From Nocardioides sp. (GTDB lineage: Bacteria > Actinomycetota > Actinomycetes > Propionibacteriales > Nocardioidaceae): a stretch of DNA of 40,548 nt. Where the stretch lies: assembly GCA_030698375.1 (NCBI GenBank), contig JAUYLL010000040.1:1-40548 (forward strand), written 5' to 3'. Shown here in pieces: positions 20,783 to 34,252 of this stretch. The stretch's first letter is position 1; every line of letters starts with the position of its first letter. The translations under genes were made by a program, and so were the position numbers. The notes under the pieces were generated by a model that was given only the letters and a program-made list of their open reading frames with translations, was not told the origin of the DNA and did not search any database.

Positions 20783-21808
20783 ATGACCGCTTCATCCCCT
20801 ACCCTCCCCGGCCGGGTCACCGTGCTCTCCGGCGGCGTCGGCGGCGCCCGCTTCCTGCAGGGCCTCCTGCACTGGCTGGAGCAGGCCGCGGCCGCGGCGG
20901 GAGCCGCCGTCCCGCCGGTGACGGTGGTCGCCAACACCGCCGACGACCTGTGGGTCCACGGCCTCAAGGTGTGCCCCGACCTGGACACCGTGATGTACAC
21001 CCTCGGTGACGGCATCGACCCCGAGCGCGGGTGGGGACGCACGGCCGAGACCTGGCACGTCAAGGAGGAGCTGGCGGCGTACGGCGTGGAGCCGACATGG
21101 TTCGGCCTCGGCGACCGCGACGTCGCGACCCACCTCGTGCGCACCCAGATGCTCGAGGCCGGCTACCCGCTCTCGGCGGTGACCGAGGCGCTCTGCCGGC
21201 GCTGGCGGCCGGGGGTCCGGCTGCTGCCGATGACCGACGACCGCGTGGAGACCCACGTGGCGGTCCCGGACGACGACGAGCCGTCGGGCCAGCGGGTCGT
21301 GCACTTCCAGGAGTACTGGATCCGGCTGCAGGCAGCAGTCCCGGCCCTGGCGGTCGTCCCGGTGGGGCTCGAGAGCGCCACCCCCGGACCCGGCGTGGTC
21401 GAGGCGCTCACCGAGACCGACCTGGTCGTGCTCCCCCCGTCGAACCCCGTGGTCTCCCTGGGCACGATCCTCGGTGTCCCCGGGGTGCGCGAGGCGTTGC
21501 ACGCCACCTCGGCCCCCGTGGTCGGGTTGTCTCCGATCATCGGCGGACGGCACGTGCGCGGCATGGCCCAGCAACTCCTGGAGTCCCGCGGCGTGCCGGT
21601 GTCTGCCTCGGGCGTCGGCCTGCACTACGGGGCCCGGTCGGCCGGCGGCGTGCTCGACGCCTGGCTGGTCGACGACGTCGACGCGGCCGAGGTCGCCGCG
21701 GTCGAGGCTGCGGGCATCCGCTGCCGCGCCGTGCCGCTGATGATGACCGACGCCGACGCCACTGCCCGGATGGCCGCCGCCGCGGTGGCCCTGGCCACCG
21801 ACGGCTGA
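20783..21808 (+). CDS. cofD: 2-phospho-L-lactate transferase CofD/FbiA (F420 biosynthesis)
   Basis: A 341-residue enzyme that joins the activated phospholactate- or phosphoenolpyruvate-derived moiety to the deazaflavin Fo, making (dehydro-)F420-0. The N-terminal nucleotide-binding motif is [16 protein letters not shown]. Family marks include [27 protein letters not shown], a GDRDVATH segment that contacts substrate, and [14 protein letters not shown]. The ATG at 20783 has GAGGAG 9 bases upstream. An in-frame TTG nine bases earlier is too close to that site. It is followed by cofE after 22 bases, as fbiA-fbiB in mycobacteria. Confidence 0.95.
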   Translation: MTASSPTLPGRVTVLSGGVGGARFLQGLLHWLEQAAAAAGAAVPPVTVVANTADDLWVHGLKVCPDLDTVMYTLGDGIDPERGWGRTAETWHVKEELAAYGVEPTWFGLGDRDVATHLVRTQMLEAGYPLSAVTEALCRRWRPGVRLLPMTDDRVETHVAVPDDDEPSGQRVVHFQEYWIRLQAAVPALAVVPVGLESATPGPGVVEALTETDLVVLPPSNPVVSLGTILGVPGVREALHATSAPVVGLSPIIGGRHVRGMAQQLLESRGVPVSASGVGLHYGARSAGGVLDAWLVDDVDAAEVAAVEAAGIRCRAVPLMMTDADATARMAAAAVALATDG

Positions 21809-21830
21809 GCGGCCCGGGCAGACTGGCCGG

Positions 21831-22877
21831 GTGCCCGAGACCCCGCCCACGCCCCGCGCCGTGACCTGCCTGGCCGTCGACGGTGTCGGGGAGGTCCGTC
21901 CCGGCGACGACCTCACGAGCCTGCTCCTGGACGCCCTGGCGGCCGACGGCGAGGTCCTCCTCGAGGGTGACGTCGTGCTCGTCACCAGCAAGGTGGTCTC
22001 GAAGGCGGAGGGCCGCCAGGCCACCGGCGACCGGGACGCTGCGCTGCCCGCGGAGACCGCCCGGGTCGTGGCCCGCCGGGGACCGACGACCATCGCCCGG
22101 ACCCGCCACGGGTTGGTGATGGCCGCGGCCGGCATCGACGCCTCGAACGTGCCCGGTGGCGGGGTCCTGCTGCTGCCCGTCGATCCCGACGCGAGCGCCC
22201 GGTCGCTGCGCGCGGCGCTCGCCGCACGCACGGGCCGCCGGGTCGCGGTGGTCGTCACGGACACGTCCGGCCGCGCCTGGCGGCACGGCCAGACCGACAT
22301 CGCGATCGGGGCCGCCGGGCTGGAGCCCCTCGACGACCACGCCGGACGCGTCGACGTGCACGGGCACCCGCTGGCCGTCACCGCACCCGCGGTGGCCGAC
22401 GAGCTCGCCGGACTCGGCGACCTGGTCAAGGGCAAGCTGGGCGGTCGTCCGTTCGCCCTGGTCCGGGGGCTCGGGGACCGCGTCCTCGCCGTCGACGACG
22501 ACGGTCCCGGCGCGACGGTGCTCGTCCGCGACCCCGCGCAGGACATGTTCGGGTACGGCGCCCGCGACGCCGTCCTGGCCGCCGCCGGCGACACCGTCGA
22601 CCCCGACGGGTTCGGTGCCGCCGTACCTGCCACCAGCCTCGCCGCCGAGCTGGGACGCGTCGTCGGTGCACCGACGACGGTCGTTCCGGACGACACGGAC
22701 GGTGCGCTCGAGGTCCGGGTACACCTCGAGCCGCCCGCCGACCCATTCATGCTCGGCCGGATCGCCGAGCGACTGGTCGTCGCCCTGCGCGCCTGTGGCT
22801 GGCGCCCCGGGACCCCCCTCGTCGACCGCGACGGCCGGGGCGTGCAGGTCGGGGCCCGCCCCACCACCCCGGGGTGA
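21831..22877 (+). CDS. cofE: Coenzyme F420-0:L-glutamate ligase CofE with unrecognised C-terminal extension
   Basis: A 348-residue protein. Residues 1 to about 240 are CofE, which adds the gamma-linked glutamate tail to F420-0. The GTP/metal site motifs include [36 protein letters not shown] and [16 protein letters not shown]. Mycobacterial FbiB carries an FMN nitroreductase domain after this part, which reduces dehydro-F420. Here the remaining roughly 108 residues are shorter and I see no nitroreductase start motif. The GTG has CAGACT 6 bases upstream and no Shine-Dalgarno site, so it may be leaderless or coupled to cofD. Confidence 0.92.
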   Translation: MPETPPTPRAVTCLAVDGVGEVRPGDDLTSLLLDALAADGEVLLEGDVVLVTSKVVSKAEGRQATGDRDAALPAETARVVARRGPTTIARTRHGLVMAAAGIDASNVPGGGVLLLPVDPDASARSLRAALAARTGRRVAVVVTDTSGRAWRHGQTDIAIGAAGLEPLDDHAGRVDVHGHPLAVTAPAVADELAGLGDLVKGKLGGRPFALVRGLGDRVLAVDDDGPGATVLVRDPAQDMFGYGARDAVLAAAGDTVDPDGFGAAVPATSLAAELGRVVGAPTTVVPDDTDGALEVRVHLEPPADPFMLGRIAERLVVALRACGWRPGTPLVDRDGRGVQVGARPTTPG

Positions 22878-22891
22878 GCCCAGCGGGTCCG

Positions 22892-22897
22892 TACACT
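22892..22897 (+). promoter_or_regulatory. -10-like TACACT upstream of the DUF3105 gene
   Basis: TACACT lies 63 bases before the GTG at 22961 and would give a leader of about 57 bases that contains the strong AGGAGG. No clear -35 is seen. Confidence 0.4.
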
Positions 22898-22960
22898 CTC
22901 CGACGGACCGGCTCCCGGCCGTCCCCGTCCCCGCCCGCACGAGCAGGAGGCCCGAGCCAC

Positions 22961-23713
22961 GTGGCGAAGAAGAACAGCCAGAAGGCCGACCGACGCGCCG
23001 TCGTCGAGCAGCTTCGCAAGGAGCAGCAGCGCAAGGAGCGCCGACGCACGATCGCGATCATCTCGGCCTGCGTGGCCGTGGGCCTGGTGATCGTCGGGCT
23101 CGGCGCCTACCCGATGATCCGGGACGCCCGGGACTCCGCGAAGTTCAGCGGCGTGGAGCTCTCCGGCATCGGGCTCAGCGCCGCCGAGGCGGGCTGCCAG
23201 GACGTCGAGACCCGCGCCGCGGACGGAGACAGCGACCACCGCCAGGACGGCCAGGAGGTCGAGTACCAGGACGCCCCGCCGGCCTTCGGCCCGCACTACG
23301 CTGCTGCCGCGTCGATGGAGCGGAAGTTCTACACCGCCCAGGACCGTCCCTCCGTCGAGACCCTGGTGCACAACCTCGAGCACGGCTACAACATCGTCTG
23401 GTACGACGAGACCGTCGCCGACGACACCGAGCAGGTCTCCCAGCTCCGGGCGATCGCCGAGAAGTTCTCCGGCACCGAGAACCTCGAGAACAAGTTCATC
23501 GTCGCGCCGTGGACCGCCGAGGACGGTGACTCCTTCCCCGAGGGCACCCACGTCGCCATGACCCACTGGTCGGTCGGTGCCGACGAGGGCGAGCCCTCGA
23601 TGGAGAACCAGAAGGGTGTCTGGCAGTACTGCGAGTCGGTCAGCGGCGAGGCCGTCTCCGACTTCGTCGAGGCCTGGCCCTTCAGCGACAGCCCGGAGCC
23701 GAACGCCTTCTGA
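22961..23713 (+). CDS. DUF3105 family membrane-anchored protein
   Basis: A 250-residue protein with a highly charged N-terminus (Lys, Arg, Gln, Glu rich) and one TM helix at about residues 28-50. The extracytoplasmic DUF3105 domain has family marks GPHYAAAASMERKFYTAQ, LVHNLEHGYNIVWYD and ATH-type contacts in HVAMTHWSV. The function is unknown; relatives occur next to transport or oxidative proteins. A perfect AGGAGG at 10 bases supports the GTG start. It ends 12 bases before the convergent pyrophosphorylase gene, with a shared hairpin. Confidence 0.88.
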   Translation: MAKKNSQKADRRAVVEQLRKEQQRKERRRTIAIISACVAVGLVIVGLGAYPMIRDARDSAKFSGVELSGIGLSAAEAGCQDVETRAADGDSDHRQDGQEVEYQDAPPAFGPHYAAAASMERKFYTAQDRPSVETLVHNLEHGYNIVWYDETVADDTEQVSQLRAIAEKFSGTENLENKFIVAPWTAEDGDSFPEGTHVAMTHWSVGADEGEPSMENQKGVWQYCESVSGEAVSDFVEAWPFSDSPEPNAF

Positions 23714-23718
23714 CCCAG

Positions 23719-23736
23719 GCCCCGCTCAGGCGGGGC
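23719..23736. terminator. Bidirectional hairpin between convergent genes
   Basis: GCCCCGC-TCAG-GCGGGGC forms a perfect 7-base GC stem with a 4-base loop. The loop holds the stop codon of the minus-strand pyrophosphorylase gene, and the stem starts 6 bases after the DUF3105 stop. There is no U-tract on either side, which is common in high-GC actinobacteria. Confidence 0.6.
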
Positions 23737-24805
23737 AGTCCACCCGCGCGCCCGGCTCCAGCAGCGTCTCCGCGGCCACCTCGGCGCCGTCACCGACGGT
23801 GACGGCCTCGAGGACGGCCCCCGGGGCGACCCGCGCCCGCGGGCCCACCACCGACCCGCGCACCATGGCGCCGGCACCGACCACGGCACCGGGCATGACG
23901 ACGCTGCCGCTGATGACGGCCCCGTCCTCGACCCGCGCGCCCGCCCCGACCGTGGCACCGTCCTCGACCACCGCTCCCGCCGCGACCTGCGCGTCCGGCG
24001 AGACCCACCGCGCGGCAGTCCCGGTCCCCTCGACCGGGGGCGTGGCCGGGGAGGCGCCGTCGCCGCGCACGAGCTCGGCGGAGGCGGCCACGAGGGCCGC
24101 GGGGGTACCGACGTCGCGCCAGTAGGCGGTCTCGACGAAGCCGACCACCACGTGGCCCGCGGCCACCAGGCCGGGGAACGTCTCCCGCTCCACCGAGACG
24201 ACGCGACCCGCCGGGATGGTGTCGATCACCGAGCGGCGGAAGACGTAGCACCCGGCGTTGATCTGGTTCGTCACCGGGTCGTCGGACTTCTCCACGAAGT
24301 CGGTCACCCGACCGGCCGGGTCGGTGGGAACGCAGCCGAAGGCCCTCGCGTCCTCGACCTCGACGAGGTGCAGCGAGACGTCCACGGGCCGGCCCTCGCG
24401 GGGGCGAGCGAAGTCGGCGAGCTGGGCCCGCAGGTCGTGCCCGGAGAGGACGTCGCCGTTGAGCACCACCACCGGGGCCTCGGGGTCCTCGGCGAGGGCG
24501 CCAGCGACGTTGCGGATCGCACCGCCGGTGCCGAGCGGCTCGTCCTCCAGCACGTAGCTGATCCGTAGACCCCACCGGCTCCCGTCGCCGAGGACCGGCT
24601 CGAACAGCTCGGCGTGGTAGCTGGTCGCGAGCACCACGTGGGTGGCACCGGCCTCGGCCAGACGGGCCAGCTGGTGCTCGAGGAACGGCACCCCGGCGAC
24701 CTCGAGGAGGTGCTTGGGCCGGCGCGTGGTCAACGGGAGCAGCCGGGTGCCGAACCCACCCGCGACGATGACGGCCTCGAACGCATGCCCCTGGTCGGTG
24801 CTCAT
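23726..24805 (-). CDS. Sugar-1-phosphate nucleotidyltransferase, probably GDP-mannose pyrophosphorylase
   Basis: A 359-residue protein. The N-terminal nucleotidyltransferase domain has VAGGFGTRLLPLTTRRPKHL (nucleotide and metal site), EPLGTGGAIRN, VVLNGDVLSG and YWRDVGTPAAL. From about residue 265 a left-handed beta-helix of hexapeptide repeats follows (VSPDAQVAAGAVVEDGA and so on). It matches the M. tuberculosis Rv3264c type that makes GDP-mannose from mannose 1-phosphate and GTP. Base specificity cannot be proven by reading. It would use the product of manB at 13938-15299. The ATG has TAGGAT 8 bases upstream, interlocked with the box of the divergent gene. Confidence 0.88.
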   Translation of the reverse strand: MSTDQGHAFEAVIVAGGFGTRLLPLTTRRPKHLLEVAGVPFLEHQLARLAEAGATHVVLATSYHAELFEPVLGDGSRWGLRISYVLEDEPLGTGGAIRNVAGALAEDPEAPVVVLNGDVLSGHDLRAQLADFARPREGRPVDVSLHLVEVEDARAFGCVPTDPAGRVTDFVEKSDDPVTNQINAGCYVFRRSVIDTIPAGRVVSVERETFPGLVAAGHVVVGFVETAYWRDVGTPAALVAASAELVRGDGASPATPPVEGTGTAARWVSPDAQVAAGAVVEDGATVGAGARVEDGAVISGSVVMPGAVVGAGAMVRGSVVGPRARVAPGAVLEAVTVGDGAEVAAETLLEPGARVDCPA

Positions 24806-24813
24806 GGGCGCTC

Positions 24814-24823
24814 ATCCTAGGGT
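24814..24823. promoter_or_regulatory. Interlocked divergent -10 boxes
   Basis: ATCCTAGGGT contains TAGGAT on the minus strand (24814-24819, 8 bases before the ATG at 24805) and TAGGGT on the plus strand (24818-24823, 6 bases before the GTG at 24830). The two share one TA step. The whole intergenic region is only 24 bases. Confidence 0.5.
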
Positions 24824-24829
24824 GGCGGA

Positions 24830-25555
24830 GTGACCCTCCTGACCGTGCCCGACGCCCTCGCCCACGAGCTGCGCCGCGACGGCTCCCGGCCGTGGCTGAC
24901 GTTCTACGACGACGCCACCGGTGAGCGGGTGGAGCTGTCGGTCACCAGCACGGCGAACTGGGTGGCCAAGACCGCCTCGCTCCTGGTCGACGAGCTCGAC
25001 GTCGAGCGGGGCGACGAGGTCCGGGTGGACCTCCCCACCCACTGGCTCACGCCGATCTGGCTGCTGGCGTGCTGGACCGTGGGGGCCGCCTGCCGGTTGG
25101 GGCCGGGGTCGGAGCCGACTGCCGTCGTGGTCAGCGGGCCGGCGGGGATCCCGACGTACGCCGAGGGGCCGGGGACGCTCGTCGCGCTCTCGTTGCGCCC
25201 GCTGGGCGGTCGCTTCACCGACCCGTTGCCACCCGGGGTGCTGGACTTCGCCGAGGTGGTGCCCGGCCAGCCCGACTCCTTCCTCGCCCTGGACCCGCCG
25301 GCCGGCACCGACCCCGCCGTGGTCGGCGCGCCCCGGCCCTGGACCCACGCCGAGCTCCTCGCCAGCGCGTCCGCTCCCGCGGGAGAACGGCTGCTTACCG
25401 ACGCCCACCCCGCGTCACCGGAGGGGCTCGCCGCCGTCGCCGCCTCCCTGGTCGACGGCGCGTCGACGGTCTGGGTGGCCCACCCCGACTCCTCCGGGTG
25501 GGAGCACCGCGCCGAGCAGGAGCGGGCCACCAGGGTGCTGCGCAGCGACAGCTGA
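24830..25555 (+). CDS. TIGR03089 family protein, truncated AMP-binding-like
   Basis: A 241-residue actinobacterial protein of the TIGR03089 family (Rv3268 in M. tuberculosis). It resembles the N-terminal lobe of acyl-CoA synthetase/AMP-binding enzymes: LAHELRRDGSRPWLTFYDDATGERVELSV and TANWVAKTASLLVDELDVERGDEV. It lacks the adenylation core motifs and the C-terminal lid, so an enzyme activity is unlikely as such. The GTG is 6 bases after TAGGGT. The gene ends 7 bases before the convergent ABC ATPase, with a palindrome spanning both stops. In M. tuberculosis it is adjacent to an LCP gene, but here the galactan block separates them. Confidence 0.85.
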   Translation: MTLLTVPDALAHELRRDGSRPWLTFYDDATGERVELSVTSTANWVAKTASLLVDELDVERGDEVRVDLPTHWLTPIWLLACWTVGAACRLGPGSEPTAVVVSGPAGIPTYAEGPGTLVALSLRPLGGRFTDPLPPGVLDFAEVVPGQPDSFLALDPPAGTDPAVVGAPRPWTHAELLASASAPAGERLLTDAHPASPEGLAAVAASLVDGASTVWVAHPDSSGWEHRAEQERATRVLRSDS

Positions 25556-25566
25556 GGGACCCTCAG
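25552..25566. terminator. Palindrome CTGAGGG-A-CCCTCAG over both convergent stop codons
   Basis: A 15-base palindrome (7-base arms, 1-base centre) contains the TGA of the plus-strand gene in one arm and the TCA (TGA on the minus strand) of the ABC ATPase in the other. A one-base loop strains the hairpin, so the real stem is probably 5-6 pairs. A role as bidirectional terminator is inferred from position. Confidence 0.4.
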
Positions 25567-26336
25567 ATGTCGGCGCCGAGGTCGTCGTCGTTCGGCTCGT
25601 CGTCCTCCGCGCCCGCGTCGTACTTGAGGAACTTGATCCCCTCGTCCACACCGCCGTCGAAGCCGACGCGTCCCTGCTCGAGGACGATCACCCGGTCGCA
25701 CATCTTGCGCACCGACCCGGGGGCGTGGCTGACGTAGAACAGCGTGCGGCCCTCGTCACGGATCTCCTGCATGCGCGCCATGCACTTGCGCTTGAAGGGC
25801 CGGTCCCCCACGGCCAGCACCTCGTCGGCGAGGAAGATGTGGGACTCCACGTGGATCGCGATGGCGAAGCCCAGGCGCGACGACATTCCCGAGGAGTACG
25901 CCGCCACCGGGGTGTCGAGGAACCGGCCGACGTCGGCGAAGTCGACGATCGAGTCGTACTTGCGGCGGGTCTCGGCCTCGCTCATGCCGAGGATCGCGGC
26001 GTTGAGGTAGATGTTCTCCCTCCCCGTCAGCTGGGGGTGGAACCCCGCACCGGTGGCGATGAGGCCGGCGATCCGGCCACGCGTCAGCACGGACCCCTCG
26101 TCGGGGCGCATGACGCCGTTGATCAGCTTGAGCAGCGTGGACTTGCCGGACCCGTTGAGGCCCATCAAGCCGATCGCCTCGCCCTGCTGGACGGTGAAGC
26201 TGATGTCGTCGAGGGCCTTGAAGGAGTTGGAGATCTCGTGGCCGCGCACGCGCGCGACCGCCATCTGCTTGAGCGTGCGGTGGTAACGCATCGTGAACGA
26301 CTTGGTGACGTTCTCGACGACGATGGACTCGGTCAT
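25563..26336 (-). CDS. ABC transporter ATPase for lipid-linked polysaccharide export (Wzt/TagH type)
   Basis: A 257-residue nucleotide-binding subunit of the O-antigen/teichoic-acid export class. Walker A is GLNGSGKST (59-67), the signature YSSGMSS is at 147-153, Walker B with catalytic Glu is IFLADE (167-172), and the switch His is H204. It lacks the C-terminal carbohydrate-binding domain of Gram-negative Wzt, like the mycobacterial Rv3781 galactan exporter. It starts one base after the permease stop, in one operon with the permease, GlfT2-like transferase and glf. This points to export of a lipid-linked galactofuran. Confidence 0.93.
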   Translation of the reverse strand: MTESIVVENVTKSFTMRYHRTLKQMAVARVRGHEISNSFKALDDISFTVQQGEAIGLMGLNGSGKSTLLKLINGVMRPDEGSVLTRGRIAGLIATGAGFHPQLTGRENIYLNAAILGMSEAETRRKYDSIVDFADVGRFLDTPVAAYSSGMSSRLGFAIAIHVESHIFLADEVLAVGDRPFKRKCMARMQEIRDEGRTLFYVSHAPGSVRKMCDRVIVLEQGRVGFDGGVDEGIKFLKYDAGAEDDEPNDDDLGADI

Positions 26337-26337
26337 C

Positions 26338-27227
26338 TCAGAGTCGCTCCGGGAACTTCGTCTCGAGCCGTCGGAAGGTCAGCTGGGCCAGCACGAGCAG
26401 CACGAGGCTGACGGCGAGCATGATGACCCCCCGCAGCATGAGGTGGTCGGGGTAGAGGGTCGCGGACGGGTCGTCCACCACGCCGGACCAGAAGCACCGC
26501 TGGAGCAGGAGCACCCCGGTGGCCACCGGGTTGGCGAGGTAGACCTCCTCCCAGACGGTGCCGCCGATCGCGGAGTCGGCGATCCGGTCGTAGCTGTAGA
26601 TCATCGGCACCATGAAGTGCATGAAGCCGGTGATGGTCCCGATCAGGTTCTGGAAGTCGCGGAAGAAGACGTTCGCGGCGCTGAAGAACAGCGCGCAGGC
26701 GGCTCCAAAGACGGTGATCAGCGTCAGGGCGAGCACGCCCGCGAGGATCCCGGTCAGGTCGACGGCGAAGCCGATGATCCCGGTGGCGATCGCGAGGATG
26801 ATCACCTGGGGCAAGGTGTGGAACGCCGCCACCATCACCGACGCGACCGGGAAGACCTCGCGCGGCAACGCCATCTTCTTCACCAGGCGCCGGTTGCTCC
26901 AGATCGAGCGCGTCCCCGCACCGATGGTCTGGTTGAAGAAGTGCACCATGATCAGCCCGCAGAACAGGTGGATCGCGAAGTGCGGGGTGTCCACGTGGGC
27001 CTTCAGCACCATGGCCACGGCGAAGTAGTAGACGAGGAACCGGATCAGCGGCTGGATGTAGGACCAGATGAACCCGAGAACCGAGGCGGAGTACTGCTGC
27101 GCGAGCTGCCTCTTGACCACCAGCTTGAGCAGGTAGCGGCGCCGGAAGACCTCCGCCAGCCCGCCCTTCGGAGCCGGGGAGGCCAGCTCCCACTCCTCGG
27201 GGTCGGGACGCGCGGACTCCAGGGTCG

Positions 27228-27231
<4 letters not shown>
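26338..27231 (-). CDS. ABC-2 type permease for polysaccharide export (Wzm/TagG type)
   Basis: A 297-residue membrane subunit with six predicted TM helices and the family N-terminal segment RRRYLLKLVVKRQLAQQYSASVLGFIWSYIQPL. It then reads GLIMVHFFNQTIGAGTRSIWSNRRLVKKMALPREVFPVASV and a final hydrophobic stretch MLRGVIMLAVSLVLLVLAQLTF. It partners the ATPase just downstream (1-base gap). The ATG overlaps the stop of the GlfT2-like gene (ATGA). The mycobacterial counterpart is Rv3783. The substrate is taken from the neighbouring galactan genes and is not shown by the permease itself. Confidence 0.92.
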
Positions 27232-32286
<5,055 letters not shown>

Positions 32287-32292
32287 CGGACG

Positions 32293-32298
32293 ACCCTA
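32293..32298 (-). promoter_or_regulatory. -10-like TAGGGT of the two-domain glycosyltransferase gene
   Basis: TAGGGT ends 6 bases before the GTG at 32286, within the 28-base gap after the LCP gene. No Shine-Dalgarno site is seen. Confidence 0.45.
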
Positions 32299-32314
32299 CT
32301 GGTCGGCGGACCGG

Positions 32315-33775
32315 TCAGCAGACCGCGTCGAGGTCATCGGTGTCGTTGGCGGCGTACCCGTCCTTGAGGCTGCCGATCGAGCCGCCTGTCTGGGTGCTGG
32401 TGACCACCGGCTTCTTCCGACGGGGCGGTCGGTCGGCGCGGGGACGCTCGCGGGCCTCCTCGAGCGCGGACCGCACGTCGGCGTGGATGGCCTCGACGTC
32501 GGGCGCGGAGGTGTTCACCTTCGGCGGGACGAACGAGACCGTGCGCATCGGCTGGGTCCGGGCCCTGAGCGCCAGCTGGGCGAAGGTGTCGAGCTCCGAG
32601 GCCGGCAGGTCGGTGGTGATGAGGTCGCTGCTGGCGCTGGTGATGGCCTCGAACTTGCGCAGCACCTTCGCCGGGCTGAGCTGGTCGAGCATGGCGTTCA
32701 TGACGCACTTCTGCCGGGCCATCCGCGAGTAGTCGTCGGCCGCGACCCGCGACCGCGCGAACCACAGCGTCTCGAAGCCGTCGAGGGTCCGTCTGCCTGC
32801 CTCGATGTAGCCGGTGACGGGCGCGCCGATGCCGCCGATCGGGATCCGGTCCCGCACGTCGAGCTCGACACCGCCGAGCGCGTCGACCATCCGGCGGAAC
32901 CCGGCGAGGTTCACCATGGCGAAGTAGTTGACCTCCAGGCCGGTGATGCCCTCGACGCCCTCGACGGTCGCCTGGATGCCGGGGTCGTCGTACTCGGTGA
33001 ACAGGTCCTCGTTGTCTCGGGCCCAGGTGGCCAGGGAGTTGAGGTAGCAGTCGTCGCAGTCGAACCCGTCGGGGAACTGCCCTCCCATGACCGACCCCTC
33101 GGGGAAGGGGAAGTTCTGCATGTTGCGCGGGAGGCCGAACAGGGTGGTCTGCCCGGTCTCCTCGTCGATGCTGGCCAGCGTGAGGCTGTCGGGCCGCATC
33201 CCCCACCGGGCCGCGCCGGAGTCGCCCCCCAGGAGCAGCACGTTGTAGCGGCCGTCGGTGGCCTCGCGCACGACACCGTCGCCGAACATCGTGAGCACGA
33301 AGTCGCGCTGGACGGTGAGCAGGTGGGCGCCGAAGAGCAGGGTGCCGGCGACGGAGAAGCAGAGCACACCGTTGATGCCGACGACGGCCAGCCGCTGCTG
33401 TCGCAGCAGCCCGAGCGGCTCGCCCAGGCGCCAGGCGTCGACAAACAGCAGCGCCCAGCCAACGGCGAGCCCGGTGAGCACCCAGCGGAACAGGCCGAGC
33501 ATGCCGGTGTCGGCGGCGAGCCAGAAGGCGAGTCCCGGCCACAGCCAGCCGAGGAGGGCCAGGAAAGCGACGACGGCGAGCAGCCCTGCCCAGACCCGCA
33601 GCGCCACCCGACCCACGCGCTTGTCCCCCGCGACCAACTGGGCGGAGCCCGGCAGCACGAGGGTCATCAACATGAGCGTCACCGCCCGGCGGAACCGGAG
33701 ACGATCGGCCCGGTCGGGCCGCGCGGTCTGGTCTGCTGGTCGGTCACGCAACCCGGGGGAAGGAACGGGTGGCAT
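32315..33775 (-). CDS. LCP-family cell-wall polymer ligase with several N-terminal TM helices
   Basis: A 486-residue LytR-CpsA-Psr protein. These move lipid-linked polymers onto peptidoglycan outside the membrane. The N-terminus holds about four hydrophobic segments (for example MLMTLVLPGSAQLVAG, LLAVVAFLALLGWLWPGLAF and VLCFSVAGTLLFGAHLL). The LCP domain begins near RYNVLLLGGDSG and has WGMRPDSLTLASID, GLPRNMQNFPFP and LWFARSRVAADDYSRMARQK, where the Asp and Arg residues bind the lipid phosphate and metal. The ATG at 33775 is 7 bases after GATACT; a GTG at 33790 is an alternative. Next to galactan genes it is a good candidate for attaching galactan to the wall. Confidence 0.92.
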   Translation of the reverse strand: MPPVPSPGLRDRPADQTARPDRADRLRFRRAVTLMLMTLVLPGSAQLVAGDKRVGRVALRVWAGLLAVVAFLALLGWLWPGLAFWLAADTGMLGLFRWVLTGLAVGWALLFVDAWRLGEPLGLLRQQRLAVVGINGVLCFSVAGTLLFGAHLLTVQRDFVLTMFGDGVVREATDGRYNVLLLGGDSGAARWGMRPDSLTLASIDEETGQTTLFGLPRNMQNFPFPEGSVMGGQFPDGFDCDDCYLNSLATWARDNEDLFTEYDDPGIQATVEGVEGITGLEVNYFAMVNLAGFRRMVDALGGVELDVRDRIPIGGIGAPVTGYIEAGRRTLDGFETLWFARSRVAADDYSRMARQKCVMNAMLDQLSPAKVLRKFEAITSASSDLITTDLPASELDTFAQLALRARTQPMRTVSFVPPKVNTSAPDVEAIHADVRSALEEARERPRADRPPRRKKPVVTSTQTGGSIGSLKDGYAANDTDDLDAVC

Positions 33776-33786
33776 GTGAGCGAGTA

Positions 33787-34227
33787 TCACCAGTCACACG
33801 CGTCACACGGTTCAGGCGCGCCGCCCGGAGTCGATCTCCTCCTTCTTGGCCAACCGGTGCGCACGGCGGATCTCCGCCTCCCGGTGGCGGCGACGTTCCA
33901 CGGCTCGGCGACCACCCGCACCCCGATCTCCATCGAGGTGCGACCCGCCCAGTTCACCTGGGCGTGGGTCCGCAGGATGTCGCCGACGTGGACCGGCGCC
34001 AGGAACGCCATCTCGTCCATCGCCGCGGTGACTGCCGGTCCTCCGCTGTGCCGCTGCGCGACCGCACCGGCCGTGGAGTCCGCCAGCCGCATCACCACCC
34101 CGCCGTGCACGTTGCCCAGGAGGTTCACGTGGGTGGGGTCGGCCAGGAGGGACAGGCTCACCGCGGAGTACGCCGGAGCGAGCGGCGCGAGGTCGGCAGA
34201 ACCGGGCGGCGGTGCGGACGTCTCCAT
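33787..34227 (-). pseudogene. PaaI/acyl-CoA thioesterase (hot-dog fold) broken by internal deletion and frameshift
   Basis: The open frame gives 146 residues. The first two thirds are a good acyl-CoA thioesterase: DPTHVNLLGNVHGGVVMRLADS, VTAAMDEMAFLAPVHVGD and QVNWAGRTSMEIGVRVVAEPW. After about residue 112 the frame turns into unrelated Arg/Gly/Pro sequence. In another frame the following bases encode ERRRHREAEIRRAHRLAKKE and then EIDSGRRA, ending at 33812, which looks like the normal C-terminus of this family. The last hot-dog strand and about 30 residues are missing at the junction (about 33890-33905). Either the gene is dead or the assembly has an error. The ATG follows TACCGT by 7 bases. 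Confidence 0.65.
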
Positions 34228-34234
34228 GGACGGC

Positions 34235-34244
34235 ACGGTAGCGT
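34235..34244. promoter_or_regulatory. Interlocked divergent -10 boxes
   Basis: ACGGTAGCGT contains TACCGT on the minus strand (34235-34240, 7 bases before the thioesterase ATG) and TAGCGT on the plus strand (34239-34244, 8 bases before the LCP ATG at 34253). They share one TA step in a 25-base intergenic region, as at 24814-24823. Confidence 0.5.
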
Positions 34245-34252
34245 CCGTGCGC

